A stretch of DNA of 26,903 nt, taken from NCBI GenBank assembly GCA_018648945.1, contig JABGQJ010000014.1, positions 1 to 26,903 on the forward strand, written 5' to 3'. This document shows positions 1-8,336 of the stretch, in pieces; the stretch's first letter is position 1, and every line of letters begins with the position of its first letter. Source of the stretch: Victivallales bacterium (lineage in GTDB: Bacteria; Verrucomicrobiota; Lentisphaeria; Oligosphaerales; Lenti-02). The position numbers were made by a program, and so were the translations under genes. The notes under the pieces are model-generated. The model ran no database searches, was not told the origin of the DNA, and worked only from the letters and a program-made list of their open reading frames with translations.

Positions 1-1
1 C

Positions 2-511
2 TTGACAGATTGGGACGTGGAGTCGGCAATGGTAGACAGCGTCCAGGCCAGACAGATCAGAGGATTCGGAGTAGCCCGGGGTACGATGCACAAATCTCTG
101 GCATGTGACCGAGTTGTGTCACTGGTGCGCACTGGCTCACGCCCAAATCGCCTGAGGCAGGTTCTTCGGCATCTCAGACCGGGTGCGCTGTACACACTCA
201 AAGCATACAGTGCCGATAGCGCCGGCTTCGATGGCAAAGAGTCACACAACCAGACACATGCCCTCACAATCGATATCGATGACGCCGATGTGCTGCATGA
301 TCGCTACGTGCGCAAGGAATACAATCGTGTCTATGGCAGCAAAGCGACAGCGGACATTCACACGTGGTTCAACTACCATGTATGGACCTTTCGGGCACGG
401 GCGACGTCGGCCCGCCTGGCGATCAGCGACAAGGCGCCTACGGGAGGGCGCGCACCGTCGGAGCAACGCCTGTTACTGAATTTCATCGAAGTTCAACGCG
501 TGCTCGACTAG
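2..511 (+). CDS. C-terminal fragment of a protein ending in a galactose-binding-like domain (5' end outside window)
   Basis: The reading frame is open at the left edge and ends at TAG 509-511, so this is the 3' part of a longer gene; the TTG at position 2 is probably not the true start. The last 110 residues look like a beta-sandwich accessory domain: a stretch beginning LRPGALYTLKAYSAD, a WTFRARA strand and a final LLLNFIEVQ strand. That pattern is common at the ends of large PVC-bacterial extracellular and glycoside hydrolase-associated proteins. The catalytic part, if any, lies outside the window. The gene is convergent with the secretion operon, 125 bp away. The domain assignment rests on pattern resemblance and the specific function is unknown. 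Confidence 0.6.
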   Translation: MTDWDVESAMVDSVQARQIRGFGVARGTMHKSLACDRVVSLVRTGSRPNRLRQVLRHLRPGALYTLKAYSADSAGFDGKESHNQTHALTIDIDDADVLHDRYVRKEYNRVYGSKATADIHTWFNYHVWTFRARATSARLAISDKAPTGGRAPSEQRLLLNFIEVQRVLD

Positions 512-636
512 AGGCACAGGCATTTCAACCCATGAACGAGTGACAAGCAGAACTCACTTGGCTGAGCGCACATCGGGACGCAATGAGCCCACGCTACTGG
601 CTCCACTCAGAGCGCCGCCCCTGGCGGGCCGCCTGG

Positions 637-2385
637 CTAGTCGGCGAGATCGAGCTGGCAGACGCGCGCGACTTCGGCTTCGGTGGTGATGCCTTCGGCG
701 ACCTTGTCCTTGCCGTCCTCACGCAGGGAACGCATGCCGTGGCGACGGGCAATGGCGCCGATCTCGTTGCTGTCTCTGCGCTCGTTGATAGCGGTGCGCA
801 GTTCGTCGCTGACGAGGAGCATCTCGAAGATGCCCACCCGGCCGCGATAGCCGGAGCCGAGGCAGTTCCGACAGCGACGGGTCTGCCCTTCAGCAGCGCC
901 GGGCTCGGGGATGCGGCCCTCGCCGGCGCAGTCGGGACAGATGCGGCGGACAAGCCGCTGGGAGACGACGCCAAGCAGGGCGGAGGAGATGAGGAAGCTC
1001 TCGATGCCCATCTCCAGGAGACGGCTGACGGCGCCAGCCGCGTCGTTGGTATGCAAGGTGCTAAGCACAAGATGCCCGGTCAGGGCGGCGTGGATGGCGA
1101 TCTCGGCGGTCTCCAGATCGCGGATCTCGCCCACCAGAATCACGTCCGGGTCCTGGCGCACGATGGAGCGCAGGCCGGCGGCGAAGGTGAGGCCGATGTT
1201 GGCGCGGACCTGGATCTGGGTCAGGCCGGCGAGCTGGTACTCGACCGGATCCTCAACGGTGATGATCTTGCGTTCGTCGGAGTTGAGCAGCTTCATCACG
1301 CAGTAGAGCGTGGTGCTCTTGCCGCTGCCGGTCGGGCCCACCACCAGCAGCATGCCATGGGGCATGCTGAACAGCCGGTGGAACTCGTCGCGCATGGCCT
1401 CGGGCATGCCGACCTTGCCCAGATCGAAGACCGCGGACTCCTTCTGGAGGAGACGGGAGACGATGCTCTCGCCGTGCATGCTGGGCACGGTGCTCACGCG
1501 CACATCGATGGGGTGCTGGGCAATGGTCAGATCGATGCGGCCATCCTGGGGCAGCCGCCGTTCGGCGATGTTGACCCCGGCCAGCAGCTTGAGGCGCGAG
1601 GCGATGGCGGGGTACTGGTTCATGGGGGGCGTCTGGATCGTCTGCAGCACCCCATCCACGCGGAAGCGAATGGCCAGTTCGTCCTCGCCAGGCTCCACAT
1701 GGATGTCGCTGGCCCCCATCTCGACGGCACGGTTGAACATATCGTTCACCAAGCGGACGATGGGGGCTTCCCGGGCCATGTCGCGCAGGGCCTCCTCGCT
1801 GGCGTCGGCACCGGCCAGCGCGCCGCCGTCATCCTGCCCCACGTCGTAGGTGCTCGTCAGATACCGGGCCACGATAGTGGGCCGGAGCAGGGCAAAGCTC
1901 GCCTGGCGCTGGTACAGGCTCTGCCAGTGGTAGCTCAGCAGGCCCAGGCCATAGGGCGAGGTGACCCCGAGCAAGACATGGCTACCGTCCCACTCCATGG
2001 GCAGACAGCCGTGCTGGGCCAGGAAATCGTAGCTCACCTCGGGGAACTGTTCGAAGTCCACGAGGTCCTCGTCGTCCACCACGGCCAGGCCGCTGATCCG
2101 GGCCTGGACCTCCAGCAACGCCTCTTCGGAAACCCGGCGGCTCTCGACCAGACTGGCCTCCGCCCCCGGCGTCCCCCCGAGCTCGTCGACCAAGGCGGGT
2201 TGGCCCACGATCTGGGCCACCTCGGCCTGGACCCGGACCGCCACTTCGCGGTCGGGCACAGCCGAAGCGGGGTGGCCAAGCGTGCCGCTCGCCAGGGTCA
2301 GCTGGGCGCCATCGTCCGCCTCGGCGATCAGGATGGTCTCCTGGCCGGCGAGTTCGCGTTCCTCGTTCGTGCCGGGCAAGTCCAT
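637..2385 (-). CDS. gspE: Type II secretion / type IV pilus assembly ATPase GspE (PilB family)
   Basis: A 582-residue cytoplasmic ATPase that powers pseudopilus assembly at the inner membrane. Seen in order: an N-terminal region of about 200 residues that includes a GspE-N-like part, Walker A GPTGSGKST at residues 350-358, an Asp box VEDPVE near 377, Walker B DVILVGEIRD at 414-423, a His box STLHTND near 442, and a CPDC (483-486) plus CRNC (505-508) zinc-binding pair typical of GspE. All catalytic motifs are intact and the length is normal for the family. The ATG (2385-2383) overlaps the gspD stop by one base (TGATG), so translation is probably coupled. It is the last gene of the five-gene secretion operon. 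PilB or a competence ATPase is the alternative, but the gspC/D/L/M-like neighbours favour type II secretion. Confidence 0.96.
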   Translation of the reverse strand: MDLPGTNEERELAGQETILIAEADDGAQLTLASGTLGHPASAVPDREVAVRVQAEVAQIVGQPALVDELGGTPGAEASLVESRRVSEEALLEVQARISGLAVVDDEDLVDFEQFPEVSYDFLAQHGCLPMEWDGSHVLLGVTSPYGLGLLSYHWQSLYQRQASFALLRPTIVARYLTSTYDVGQDDGGALAGADASEEALRDMAREAPIVRLVNDMFNRAVEMGASDIHVEPGEDELAIRFRVDGVLQTIQTPPMNQYPAIASRLKLLAGVNIAERRLPQDGRIDLTIAQHPIDVRVSTVPSMHGESIVSRLLQKESAVFDLGKVGMPEAMRDEFHRLFSMPHGMLLVVGPTGSGKSTTLYCVMKLLNSDERKIITVEDPVEYQLAGLTQIQVRANIGLTFAAGLRSIVRQDPDVILVGEIRDLETAEIAIHAALTGHLVLSTLHTNDAAGAVSRLLEMGIESFLISSALLGVVSQRLVRRICPDCAGEGRIPEPGAAEGQTRRCRNCLGSGYRGRVGIFEMLLVSDELRTAINERRDSNEIGAIARRHGMRSLREDGKDKVAEGITTEAEVARVCQLDLAD

Positions 2386-4652
2386 CAGTCCATCTGCTCC
2401 TGAATGGCCTGGAGGGCCTTGTGGTAGCGCTTGAGCAGCGGCACGGTGTCGGTCTGGACATCGAGCACATTCACGCTGATCAGGACGAGCAGCTCATTGC
2501 GGGTGGATGAGCTGTCGTTGGTCCGGAAGAGGCGCCCAAGCAGCGGGATGTCCTTGAGGATAGGAATGCCAGTGTGCCCCTCGGAGCTGGAGACGTCGAT
2601 CAACCCGCCCATGATGGCGGTGCCGCCGTCGGGGATGATGAGGGTTGTGGTCAGGGTCTTGTTGGAGATATCCGGACTGCCGTCGCCACCAGTGCCCTCG
2701 ATCACGGAGGAGACGACCTGCTGGATCTCGAGGCGCACGTCGTTGCCAGCGGTGATGTAGGGAGTGGCGGTGAGCTTGGTACCGGTGTCCTGGTACTCGT
2801 AGCTGGACTTGTAGTCGTCATTGTACTCGGTGGTCTTGATCGCCACCTTGCGCCCGATGTTGATCTCGCCTTCGACGCCGTTGGTGGCCACCACCTGGGG
2901 ATAGGAAAGCACCTTGGACTTCCCCTCCCCCGCGACCGCATTCAGGAACGCCATGGTGTCGCCCTTCAGGTACCCGATGGCGAGGCCGCCCGCGCCGCTG
3001 GTGAAGTTGCTGGTGTTGCTGGGGTAGAGCCCGGTCACGGGGTCCTTGCCAGTCCAGGCCGTGCCGGTGTCGTCCCAGGCGCTGCGCGCATTGCCGCCCG
3101 CATCGGTGCCCATGTGGCTGACGCTGCCCTGCAGGTCGGAATGCTCCAGTGCGTAGGCAAAGCCATACTCGGTGTTCTTGCCGAGAGTGACCTCGACGAT
3201 CTTGGCCTCGACCAGAACCTGCCGGGGCGCGATGTCGTGCCGCTCGAGCATGGCCTGGATCAGACTGAAGGCGCGGCGCGTGGTCTTCAGGGTGAGTCGG
3301 TTGTGCTCCTGGTCCACGTAGACGACGACGGGGGTATCGAAGATGCTGTCGGTCAACTCGTCGTTCGACTTCGTCCTCTTCTTGGGCTTGCTGGTGGTCG
3401 CCTTGCTTCGGTTGTTGGCTGTAGTCCTGCTGCTCGCAGTGGCAGTCGTCTTGGCGCTGGTGGACTTGGTCCTGGACGTCGCCTTGGCGCTGGTGGTGGA
3501 GTCCGCGTTGAAGAACACCGACAGCATCTCGTCCAGTTTCTCGGCAGTGCTGTGTTGCACCTCGTAGAAGAAGATGTCCTCCTTCGACGTGCTGTCGGCG
3601 CGGTCTAGGGCTTCCACCCATACGGTCACCTCCTTGAGCACCTCGGGCAGCGCGGCGCTGACCACGATGGTGCTCAGGCGGGGCAGAACGGTCAGCTTGA
3701 CCTTCCCTCCCGAGGGGCCTGAGCCCGCGATCGGGTAGCCGAGGACGGGGAGCAGTTCCTCCAACTCGTTCAGCAGCTCCTCGGCATCCACCTCGTGCAC
3801 CTGGATGCAGGCATGGGGCCACTTCGCCTCGCCCCGACTGTCCAGCCGAAGGACCAGTTCCCGCAGCTTCAGCATGTTGGCGGGGGCCTCCACGATCAGC
3901 AGAGTATTCTGCGCAGTGAGGTCGGTCACGGTGGCGCCCTCGGTCATGAATGGCTGGAGATTCTTGATGATCTCCGCACTCGTGACGTGGTAGACGGGGA
4001 TGAAGGCCACCTCCACGTTGGCCTGGGCCTGGTGCTTGCCCAGGAGCCGCCGATCATAGGGCATCTTGTTGAAGGGGAGGACATGGATGAAGCCGGGGTA
4101 GTGCGAGGCATAGGCACCGGACAGCCAGAGGATGTGCTCGAACAACTCCCAGGCTTCCTTGGCGGTCATCTCGGAGTCCACGTGCATGGTCACGGACCCC
4201 TTCACGGCAGGATCGATCTGGTAGCTGAAACTCAGCAAATCCGCGAACGCGGGAACGATCTCATGGACCGCCATCTCGTCCATGGTGAGCTCGACGCGGA
4301 CCTTCGCGGCGGGATCCTTGATGCCCTTGATCAGCCCCTCGGGATAGGCCGCGATCGGCACGGCGGGATCGGCGGGGAGGCGACTCTGGGGAAAGTCCCG
4401 GTTCTCGACGGCAGTGGCCTCTTCGGGCGCGACCTCGTCGACCACGATCGTGTCGCTCTGGTATGCTTCCGCGGGCTTTACCGCCTTCCCCTTGAGCACC
4501 TGGGAAGCCAGCTTCTCGTAGGCATCGGGATCGACCGGTTCCGGTTCGTCGCTCCAGCGGTCTTGCAGGCTCTGGCAGCCGCTAAGCAGGAGAACGGGCA
4601 GCAACAGGGCGGGAAGCAGGTTGGCGGGAGAAAAAGCAGATCGCCGTTTCAT
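2385..4652 (-). CDS. gspD: Type II secretion secretin GspD, lipoprotein form
   Basis: A 755-residue outer-membrane secretin. The N-terminus is a lipoprotein signal: KRR, a hydrophobic stretch, then the lipobox LLSG-C with the lipidated Cys at residue 26. The periplasmic N0-N3 domains follow at roughly 118-190, 215-272, 283-350 and 361-475. A Ser/Thr/Lys-rich low-complexity insert sits at about 384-430 inside the last of these. The secretin pore domain covers about 476-735, with VLVEAKIVEV, SYPQVVATNG and a GIPILKDIPLLGRLF segment, all hallmark secretin motifs. The ATG at 4652 follows the upstream stop by 11 nt, with a GAGGA-type ribosome binding site. A lipid anchor on the secretin itself suggests it may reach the outer membrane without a separate pilotin (inference). 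Confidence 0.96.
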   Translation of the reverse strand: MKRRSAFSPANLLPALLLPVLLLSGCQSLQDRWSDEPEPVDPDAYEKLASQVLKGKAVKPAEAYQSDTIVVDEVAPEEATAVENRDFPQSRLPADPAVPIAAYPEGLIKGIKDPAAKVRVELTMDEMAVHEIVPAFADLLSFSYQIDPAVKGSVTMHVDSEMTAKEAWELFEHILWLSGAYASHYPGFIHVLPFNKMPYDRRLLGKHQAQANVEVAFIPVYHVTSAEIIKNLQPFMTEGATVTDLTAQNTLLIVEAPANMLKLRELVLRLDSRGEAKWPHACIQVHEVDAEELLNELEELLPVLGYPIAGSGPSGGKVKLTVLPRLSTIVVSAALPEVLKEVTVWVEALDRADSTSKEDIFFYEVQHSTAEKLDEMLSVFFNADSTTSAKATSRTKSTSAKTTATASSRTTANNRSKATTSKPKKRTKSNDELTDSIFDTPVVVYVDQEHNRLTLKTTRRAFSLIQAMLERHDIAPRQVLVEAKIVEVTLGKNTEYGFAYALEHSDLQGSVSHMGTDAGGNARSAWDDTGTAWTGKDPVTGLYPSNTSNFTSGAGGLAIGYLKGDTMAFLNAVAGEGKSKVLSYPQVVATNGVEGEINIGRKVAIKTTEYNDDYKSSYEYQDTGTKLTATPYITAGNDVRLEIQQVVSSVIEGTGGDGSPDISNKTLTTTLIIPDGGTAIMGGLIDVSSSEGHTGIPILKDIPLLGRLFRTNDSSSTRNELLVLISVNVLDVQTDTVPLLKRYHKALQAIQEQMD

Positions 4653-4663
4653 AGGCGGGTTCC

Positions 4664-5572
4664 TCAGTTCTTGTTCGCGGAGCGTTTGTATTGTTCGAGG
4701 AGTCTCTTCCGTTCCTCGGCCAAGCGCTTGCGCTTCTCGGCGAGGGCAGTGTCCTTCGGGTTGGGTAGCCGCACGGCAGAGCCAGCCACGGGAACGGGGG
4801 TGCCCGGGCCACCGGGACCGCCCGGCGGCGGCGGCGGTTGCGAATGGGTGGAGCGGCTGGTGGTTCTCATTCTGGGGGCGGCTGGAGGAGTGCCCGCTTT
4901 CGCCTTGGGCGCGAGCTTCACTTGGGCCGCGCGCCGGGCCAGGCTGCCCGCGTCCTGCCGCTCGATCGTGAGGATCTTCTCCTCGTCGCCCTTGTTCAGA
5001 ATGACCTCGGCCTTGCTGATCTTGGTGACCACGAAGCCGGTTTCGCCGACACTGTCGCCTTCATGGAAGAGGCGTTTGGCCCGCTTGGGCTTCGCTGCCG
5101 GTCCCTTCGCCGGGGGCGGCGTGGGAACCATGCGGCGGGAGGAGCGGGAGGAGCGGGTGGAACGCACCGGGGCGCGTTTCGCGGGATCGACCTGGATGAT
5201 CGCCACGCTCCGCTCGTTCATCCTCAGGATCGCCTTCAACTCGAACACCCATTCCGCCTGCGGGGCCGCGTCCTTCGCCTTGTCGTTCGCGGCCTTGATC
5301 TCGATGTCCTCCGTCCGGTCCGGGCGGAACAGGCTGCGTTGCCAGAGAACCTTCAACGTGTTGGCATCCACCGAATCGCGCGCATCCGGGGCGGGGAGCT
5401 CCCCCTTGACGGTGGCGGTCGGTTTGGGTGCCTTCGCCTGCGCGTCCGCCAGCGCGTCCTTCCGGATCTGGTCCCAGCGGGCCGCGGGGTCGCTTTCGGT
5501 CAGCAGCAGCCCAACGCCGCACACGGCGGTGACCAGTCCGAGATTCACCAGAAACCACAGAAAGCGATTCAT
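4664..5572 (-). CDS. gspC: GspC-like inner-membrane secretion protein with Pro-rich tail
   Basis: 302 residues. The chosen start is the ATG at 5572, which overlaps the upstream stop as ATGA; the frame is open further upstream, but that would overlap the neighbour heavily. An N-terminal signal-anchor helix occupies about 4-24. A GspC homology-region-like part follows, from the WVFELKAILRMNERSVAII strand pair (~108) through RLFHEGDSVGETGFVVTKI (168-186) to VILNKGDEEKILTI (190-203). In type II systems this region docks onto the secretin N0 domain. The protein then diverges: an Arg/Ser stretch at 138-147, Pro/Ala/Lys linkers, a PPPPPGGPGGPG run at 246-257, and a charged C-terminal helix (about 276-298). 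The position directly before gspD supports the call. Sequence resemblance to proteobacterial GspC is limited to the HR-like part. Confidence 0.7.
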   Translation of the reverse strand: MNRFLWFLVNLGLVTAVCGVGLLLTESDPAARWDQIRKDALADAQAKAPKPTATVKGELPAPDARDSVDANTLKVLWQRSLFRPDRTEDIEIKAANDKAKDAAPQAEWVFELKAILRMNERSVAIIQVDPAKRAPVRSTRSSRSSRRMVPTPPPAKGPAAKPKRAKRLFHEGDSVGETGFVVTKISKAEVILNKGDEEKILTIERQDAGSLARRAAQVKLAPKAKAGTPPAAPRMRTTSRSTHSQPPPPPGGPGGPGTPVPVAGSAVRLPNPKDTALAEKRKRLAEERKRLLEQYKRSANKN

Positions 5573-6174
5573 CCCTCGTCCTCCCGCGTCATGGCCAGCA
5601 ACCCCTGGGCCTCGGCGGCAAGCACCAGCGCCCGGACCTTGCCATTGAGCCGGACTTCCTTGGGAGCGGTCCGGCTGGTGGTGCTCAGGCTGCACTGGCT
5701 CCAAGTGAAAACGTGCTCCGACCGCTCCATCTCGTTCAGCAACCGGGTCACCACCTTCATGGTGCCAACGAGAGACACCGAGAACTCGACCTGCGTGAAG
5801 TAGTTGTAGCCAGTCAGCGGCGAAGAAGGGAGATTCTGCACCCTGCAGCTCGTGATCTGGGCATGGCGGACGAGGGCATCGAGTTCCTCCCTCACCTCCT
5901 GTTGGGCACGACGGCTGGACACCGTCCAGAACGGCGTCGCCTGGCTGCTCAATCCCTGCAGGCGAGTGTCATCGCGCTGGGTTTGCCGCTGGATCTGCCC
6001 GAGGCTCTTGCGCCCGGCGCGCAGACGCGCGGCTTCTTGCTGCACCAGCGCCTTGGTCGGCAGCTCGCCGAGGGACACCCCGGAGAACTGCGCGGCGAAC
6101 ACGACCGCGAGGACGAGCATCACGAGCAGCAGAAGCTTCTTGCGGCGGCTGCCATTGTCAGCGGCGACAGGCAT
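5569..6174 (-). CDS. GspM/PilO-like secretion platform protein
   Basis: 201 residues from the ATG at 6174, one base after the upstream stop (TGAGATG). The N-terminus is basic (RRKK), followed by one transmembrane helix at about 13-30, a charged helical or coiled-coil region at 40-100, and a C-terminal alpha/beta part (about 120-185) with FTQVEFSVSLVGTMKVVTRLLNEMERS. That F-V-L-G-T pattern before a helix is typical of the ferredoxin-like fold of PilO and GspM. These proteins form the periplasmic scaffold with GspL/PilN and GspC/PilP. The assignment rests mainly on this architecture and on the place between the GspL-like and GspC-like genes, as sequence conservation in the family is low. The stop overlaps the next start by four bases. 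Confidence 0.68.
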   Translation of the reverse strand: MPVAADNGSRRKKLLLLVMLVLAVVFAAQFSGVSLGELPTKALVQQEAARLRAGRKSLGQIQRQTQRDDTRLQGLSSQATPFWTVSSRRAQQEVREELDALVRHAQITSCRVQNLPSSPLTGYNYFTQVEFSVSLVGTMKVVTRLLNEMERSEHVFTWSQCSLSTTSRTAPKEVRLNGKVRALVLAAEAQGLLAMTREDEG

Positions 6175-6175
6175 C

Positions 6176-7633
6176 TCAGCGCGTCTCCTTCTTCCGCATG
6201 GTTGGGGGCACTCCCGGCGCCGGACCACTGCGGATGACCTTGGGGGCCTGTTCGCCCATGCCGGGCTTCTTCCGCGCACCGGGGCGGGGCTTCGTAGAAG
6301 GCTTCGTAGGTGATGACGCACCGGCCGGGGGCTTTCTTGGCGCGGGCTCGTCACCAAACTCATTCGGCAGGTCCCAGCGGGCGCCCATGGACAGCTTCCG
6401 GATGGTTTTCCCCAGACTGGTGCCCCGGGTCTGCTCCATCACATCGCCAAGCACGGGCGACTGCTCCAGGTTGCGCACCAAGTCCAGATCCTCCTTGCTC
6501 TCCAGCAGTTCCACGGTGACGCGTCCGTCCCGCCAGTCGACCTTGTAGCACCAGGATTCGGGCCCCACAATCTCGGTCAGGTCCACGAGCACAGCGGCCA
6601 GCGAGGGCCGTCGCAGATCCAGGCTGGCCTCCCGGAGTTCCTTGCCCAATGCCTCGAGCGAGTCCTCGCTGCCCTTCTCGGGAATCTCTCCTGTCTGCCG
6701 GGCGATATCGTCCTGCACACGGGCGTTCTCGGCACGCAACGCCGCCAGGCAAGCCTGGCGCGCGGCGTATTCGCGCCACAGTCCGACCACCCCGAGAATG
6801 ACGGCCAGGAACACCAGGACCACAGCCAGAGAGCGATTCAGGCGATTGCGCCGCGGTTGCAGATTGTACGGTACCGGCAGGCCGCCGCTCCGGTCATCCT
6901 GGAAGGTGGCCGAGACGCCATAGGCGCCGAGTAGCAGGGCCGCCGTGAACCCCGCCTGTTGCTCGGCAGGGAGTTGAGCCAGGGGGCCGGGCTGCAGACA
7001 GTCCCAGGCGAGCGGCTCCGCGCCGCCGCCGAAGGCATCGTCGTCCCCGTCTGTCGCGGGAGTCGGGGCCCGGCCGTTCTTGTCGTTGGGGACGAAGAGA
7101 AACCGCCCTCCCCCGGCCACAGGCAAGGTCAGCTTCGAGCCGCTCAGAATGGGATCAAGAGCCGCTTGAGGCGGCATGATCGCGTCGAGCTTGAGCCCGC
7201 CGACTGCCTCCAGCCATTGCTCCCAAGCCGTCTGGCGCAGGAAGAAGAGGCGCACGGGAAGGCGAGTGCCCTTGGCGGCTGGCAGCACGCGGTATCCCCA
7301 GACAACCAGATCGGGGGGCAGGGGGCAGTTCCGCGAAAGCTCGAAACCCAGAGCGCCCCGCAGTTCGGTCGCCTTGAGGGCCGGCACCTCGACTTCGGCC
7401 AGGCCACAGGCGGCATCCGCCGCCCCCGCGACAACCAGAGCGCTGTCGCCGGCCCCGAGGCGGGCGATTCCCTCGCGGAGGCACTCGGCCACCGACGAGT
7501 CCGGCCCCACCTTCGCCTGCCAGTGGGAACGGACACGCAGTCGGTCCCCACGGCCTTGCACAAGGACGCCACGACACTCGCCAGCCGAGTCCCAAGTAAG
7601 GGCGACACAGGATATGCGTGAAAAAGTGGTCAT
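6176..7633 (-). CDS. GspL-like protein (PilM-PilN type fusion), type II secretion
   Basis: 485 residues from ATG 7633; no strong Shine-Dalgarno is visible. Residues 1-250 form a cytoplasmic part that reads like the actin-like PilM/GspL fold (an early CVALTWDSAGECRGVLVQ strand pair, later AALLLGAYGV). PYNLQPRRNRLNRS at 256-269 resembles the NLLP motif that precedes the PilN membrane helix. A transmembrane helix spans about 269-286, a coiled-coil with RAEN about 290-342, and a small alpha/beta periplasmic domain follows (SWCYKVDWRDGRVTVEL, 360-376). The tail from 430 on is Pro/Lys-rich. In type II systems GspL links the GspE ATPase to the periplasmic scaffold. It is the first gene of the operon and lies 145 bp downstream of the macrodomain gene, with its own candidate promoter. 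Confidence 0.72.
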   Translation of the reverse strand: MTTFSRISCVALTWDSAGECRGVLVQGRGDRLRVRSHWQAKVGPDSSVAECLREGIARLGAGDSALVVAGAADAACGLAEVEVPALKATELRGALGFELSRNCPLPPDLVVWGYRVLPAAKGTRLPVRLFFLRQTAWEQWLEAVGGLKLDAIMPPQAALDPILSGSKLTLPVAGGGRFLFVPNDKNGRAPTPATDGDDDAFGGGAEPLAWDCLQPGPLAQLPAEQQAGFTAALLLGAYGVSATFQDDRSGGLPVPYNLQPRRNRLNRSLAVVLVFLAVILGVVGLWREYAARQACLAALRAENARVQDDIARQTGEIPEKGSEDSLEALGKELREASLDLRRPSLAAVLVDLTEIVGPESWCYKVDWRDGRVTVELLESKEDLDLVRNLEQSPVLGDVMEQTRGTSLGKTIRKLSMGARWDLPNEFGDEPAPRKPPAGASSPTKPSTKPRPGARKKPGMGEQAPKVIRSGPAPGVPPTMRKKETR

Positions 7634-7711
7634 GCGGCAGTCACTGAAACCCGGTAGTTCACGGCCCCGCCGATCAATCTCGATCCGACCACGCCGCACA
7701 GTGGAAAAAGT

Positions 7712-7740
7712 ACTATAGTCTGGTCCGGGTAGAAAGTACA
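7712..7740 (-). promoter_or_regulatory. Candidate promoter of the secretion operon
   Basis: On the minus strand TGTACT (7740-7735) is followed by a 17-bp spacer and TATAGT (7717-7712). The -10 box is good and the -35 box is weak. It sits about 80 bp upstream of the GspL-like start. The same CTATAGT -10 core recurs before the decarboxylase gene and the second prepilin gene. Confidence 0.5.
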
Positions 7741-7778
7741 CTGCCCGAGACACGATGCCGCTCGCTGATGCGGCGTCC

Positions 7779-8300
7779 TCATGCCACCCCCAGCTTCCTG
7801 GCGGTGGCCTCGTAGATCTGGTAGGCTTCGTCCGAGAATAAGACGAAGCGAACCTCCGCCACATTTGCGCCCCGGTGGGCGAGCACGGCGGAGAATGCCA
7901 CTTTGCAGGCCGCAGCCAGCGGGTAGCCATATACCCCGGTACTGATCGCCGGGAACGCGAGCGTCCGGACGCCGTGCTCCTCGGCAAGCGCGAGGCTCCG
8001 AGCGTAGCAGGAGGCCAGCTGCGCCGCCTCGTCGCCATTGCCGCCATACCACACGGGGCCGACCGTGTGAATCACATGGCTGGCCGACAAGCCGAAGCCG
8101 GGCGTGATGACCGCTTCGCCGGTAGGGCACCCCCCTCGGGAGCGCCGGAGTGCCGTACAGGCCTCGTCAAGCTCCGGACCAGCCGCGCGATGGATGGCCC
8201 CATCCACCCCCCCGCCGCCCCAGAGGCCGGTATTGGCGGCGTTCACGATCGCATCCACCTGCTCCCGGGTGATGTCTCCGCGCACCAAGGTAAGCTTCAT
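7779..8300 (-). CDS. Macrodomain protein (O-acetyl-ADP-ribose deacetylase type)
   Basis: 173 residues, the usual size of a stand-alone bacterial macrodomain (YmdB/MacroD type). It shows the full signature: VRGDIT at the N-terminus, VNAANTGLWGGGGVDGAIHRAAG at about 19-41 (the Asn and the Gly-rich GGGVDGAIH loop bind ADP-ribose), HVIHTVGPVW, and the second phosphate-binding loop AISTGVYGYPL. Such enzymes remove O-acetyl or protein-linked ADP-ribose groups in the cytoplasm. A GGAGG Shine-Dalgarno lies just upstream of ATG 8300. It is the third gene after the HIT and Minf_1886 genes, 36 bp after the latter, so probably in the same transcript. Substrate preference cannot be read from the sequence. 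Confidence 0.93.
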   Translation of the reverse strand: MKLTLVRGDITREQVDAIVNAANTGLWGGGGVDGAIHRAAGPELDEACTALRRSRGGCPTGEAVITPGFGLSASHVIHTVGPVWYGGNGDEAAQLASCYARSLALAEEHGVRTLAFPAISTGVYGYPLAAACKVAFSAVLAHRGANVAEVRFVLFSDEAYQIYEATARKLGVA

Positions 8301-8336
8301 CTGCCTCCACTCCCACGCTGTTCGGATTCCGCTCGG

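Noticed and set aside
583..2403. 606-codon open frame on the plus strand across gspE
   Set aside because: It is the antisense shadow of gspE. High GC keeps this frame open; the translation is Gly/Ala/His/Asp-rich without any domain, while the minus strand holds all ATPase motifs.
3795..5648. 617-codon plus-strand frame opposite gspD and the GspC-like gene
   Set aside because: Antisense shadow; it crosses the boundary of two real genes without any domain.
7741..7778. Terminator between the macrodomain gene and the secretion operon
   Set aside because: A GCCGC-loop-GCGGC hairpin exists on the minus strand, but it has only five pairs and no T-run, so read-through from the HIT operon cannot be excluded.
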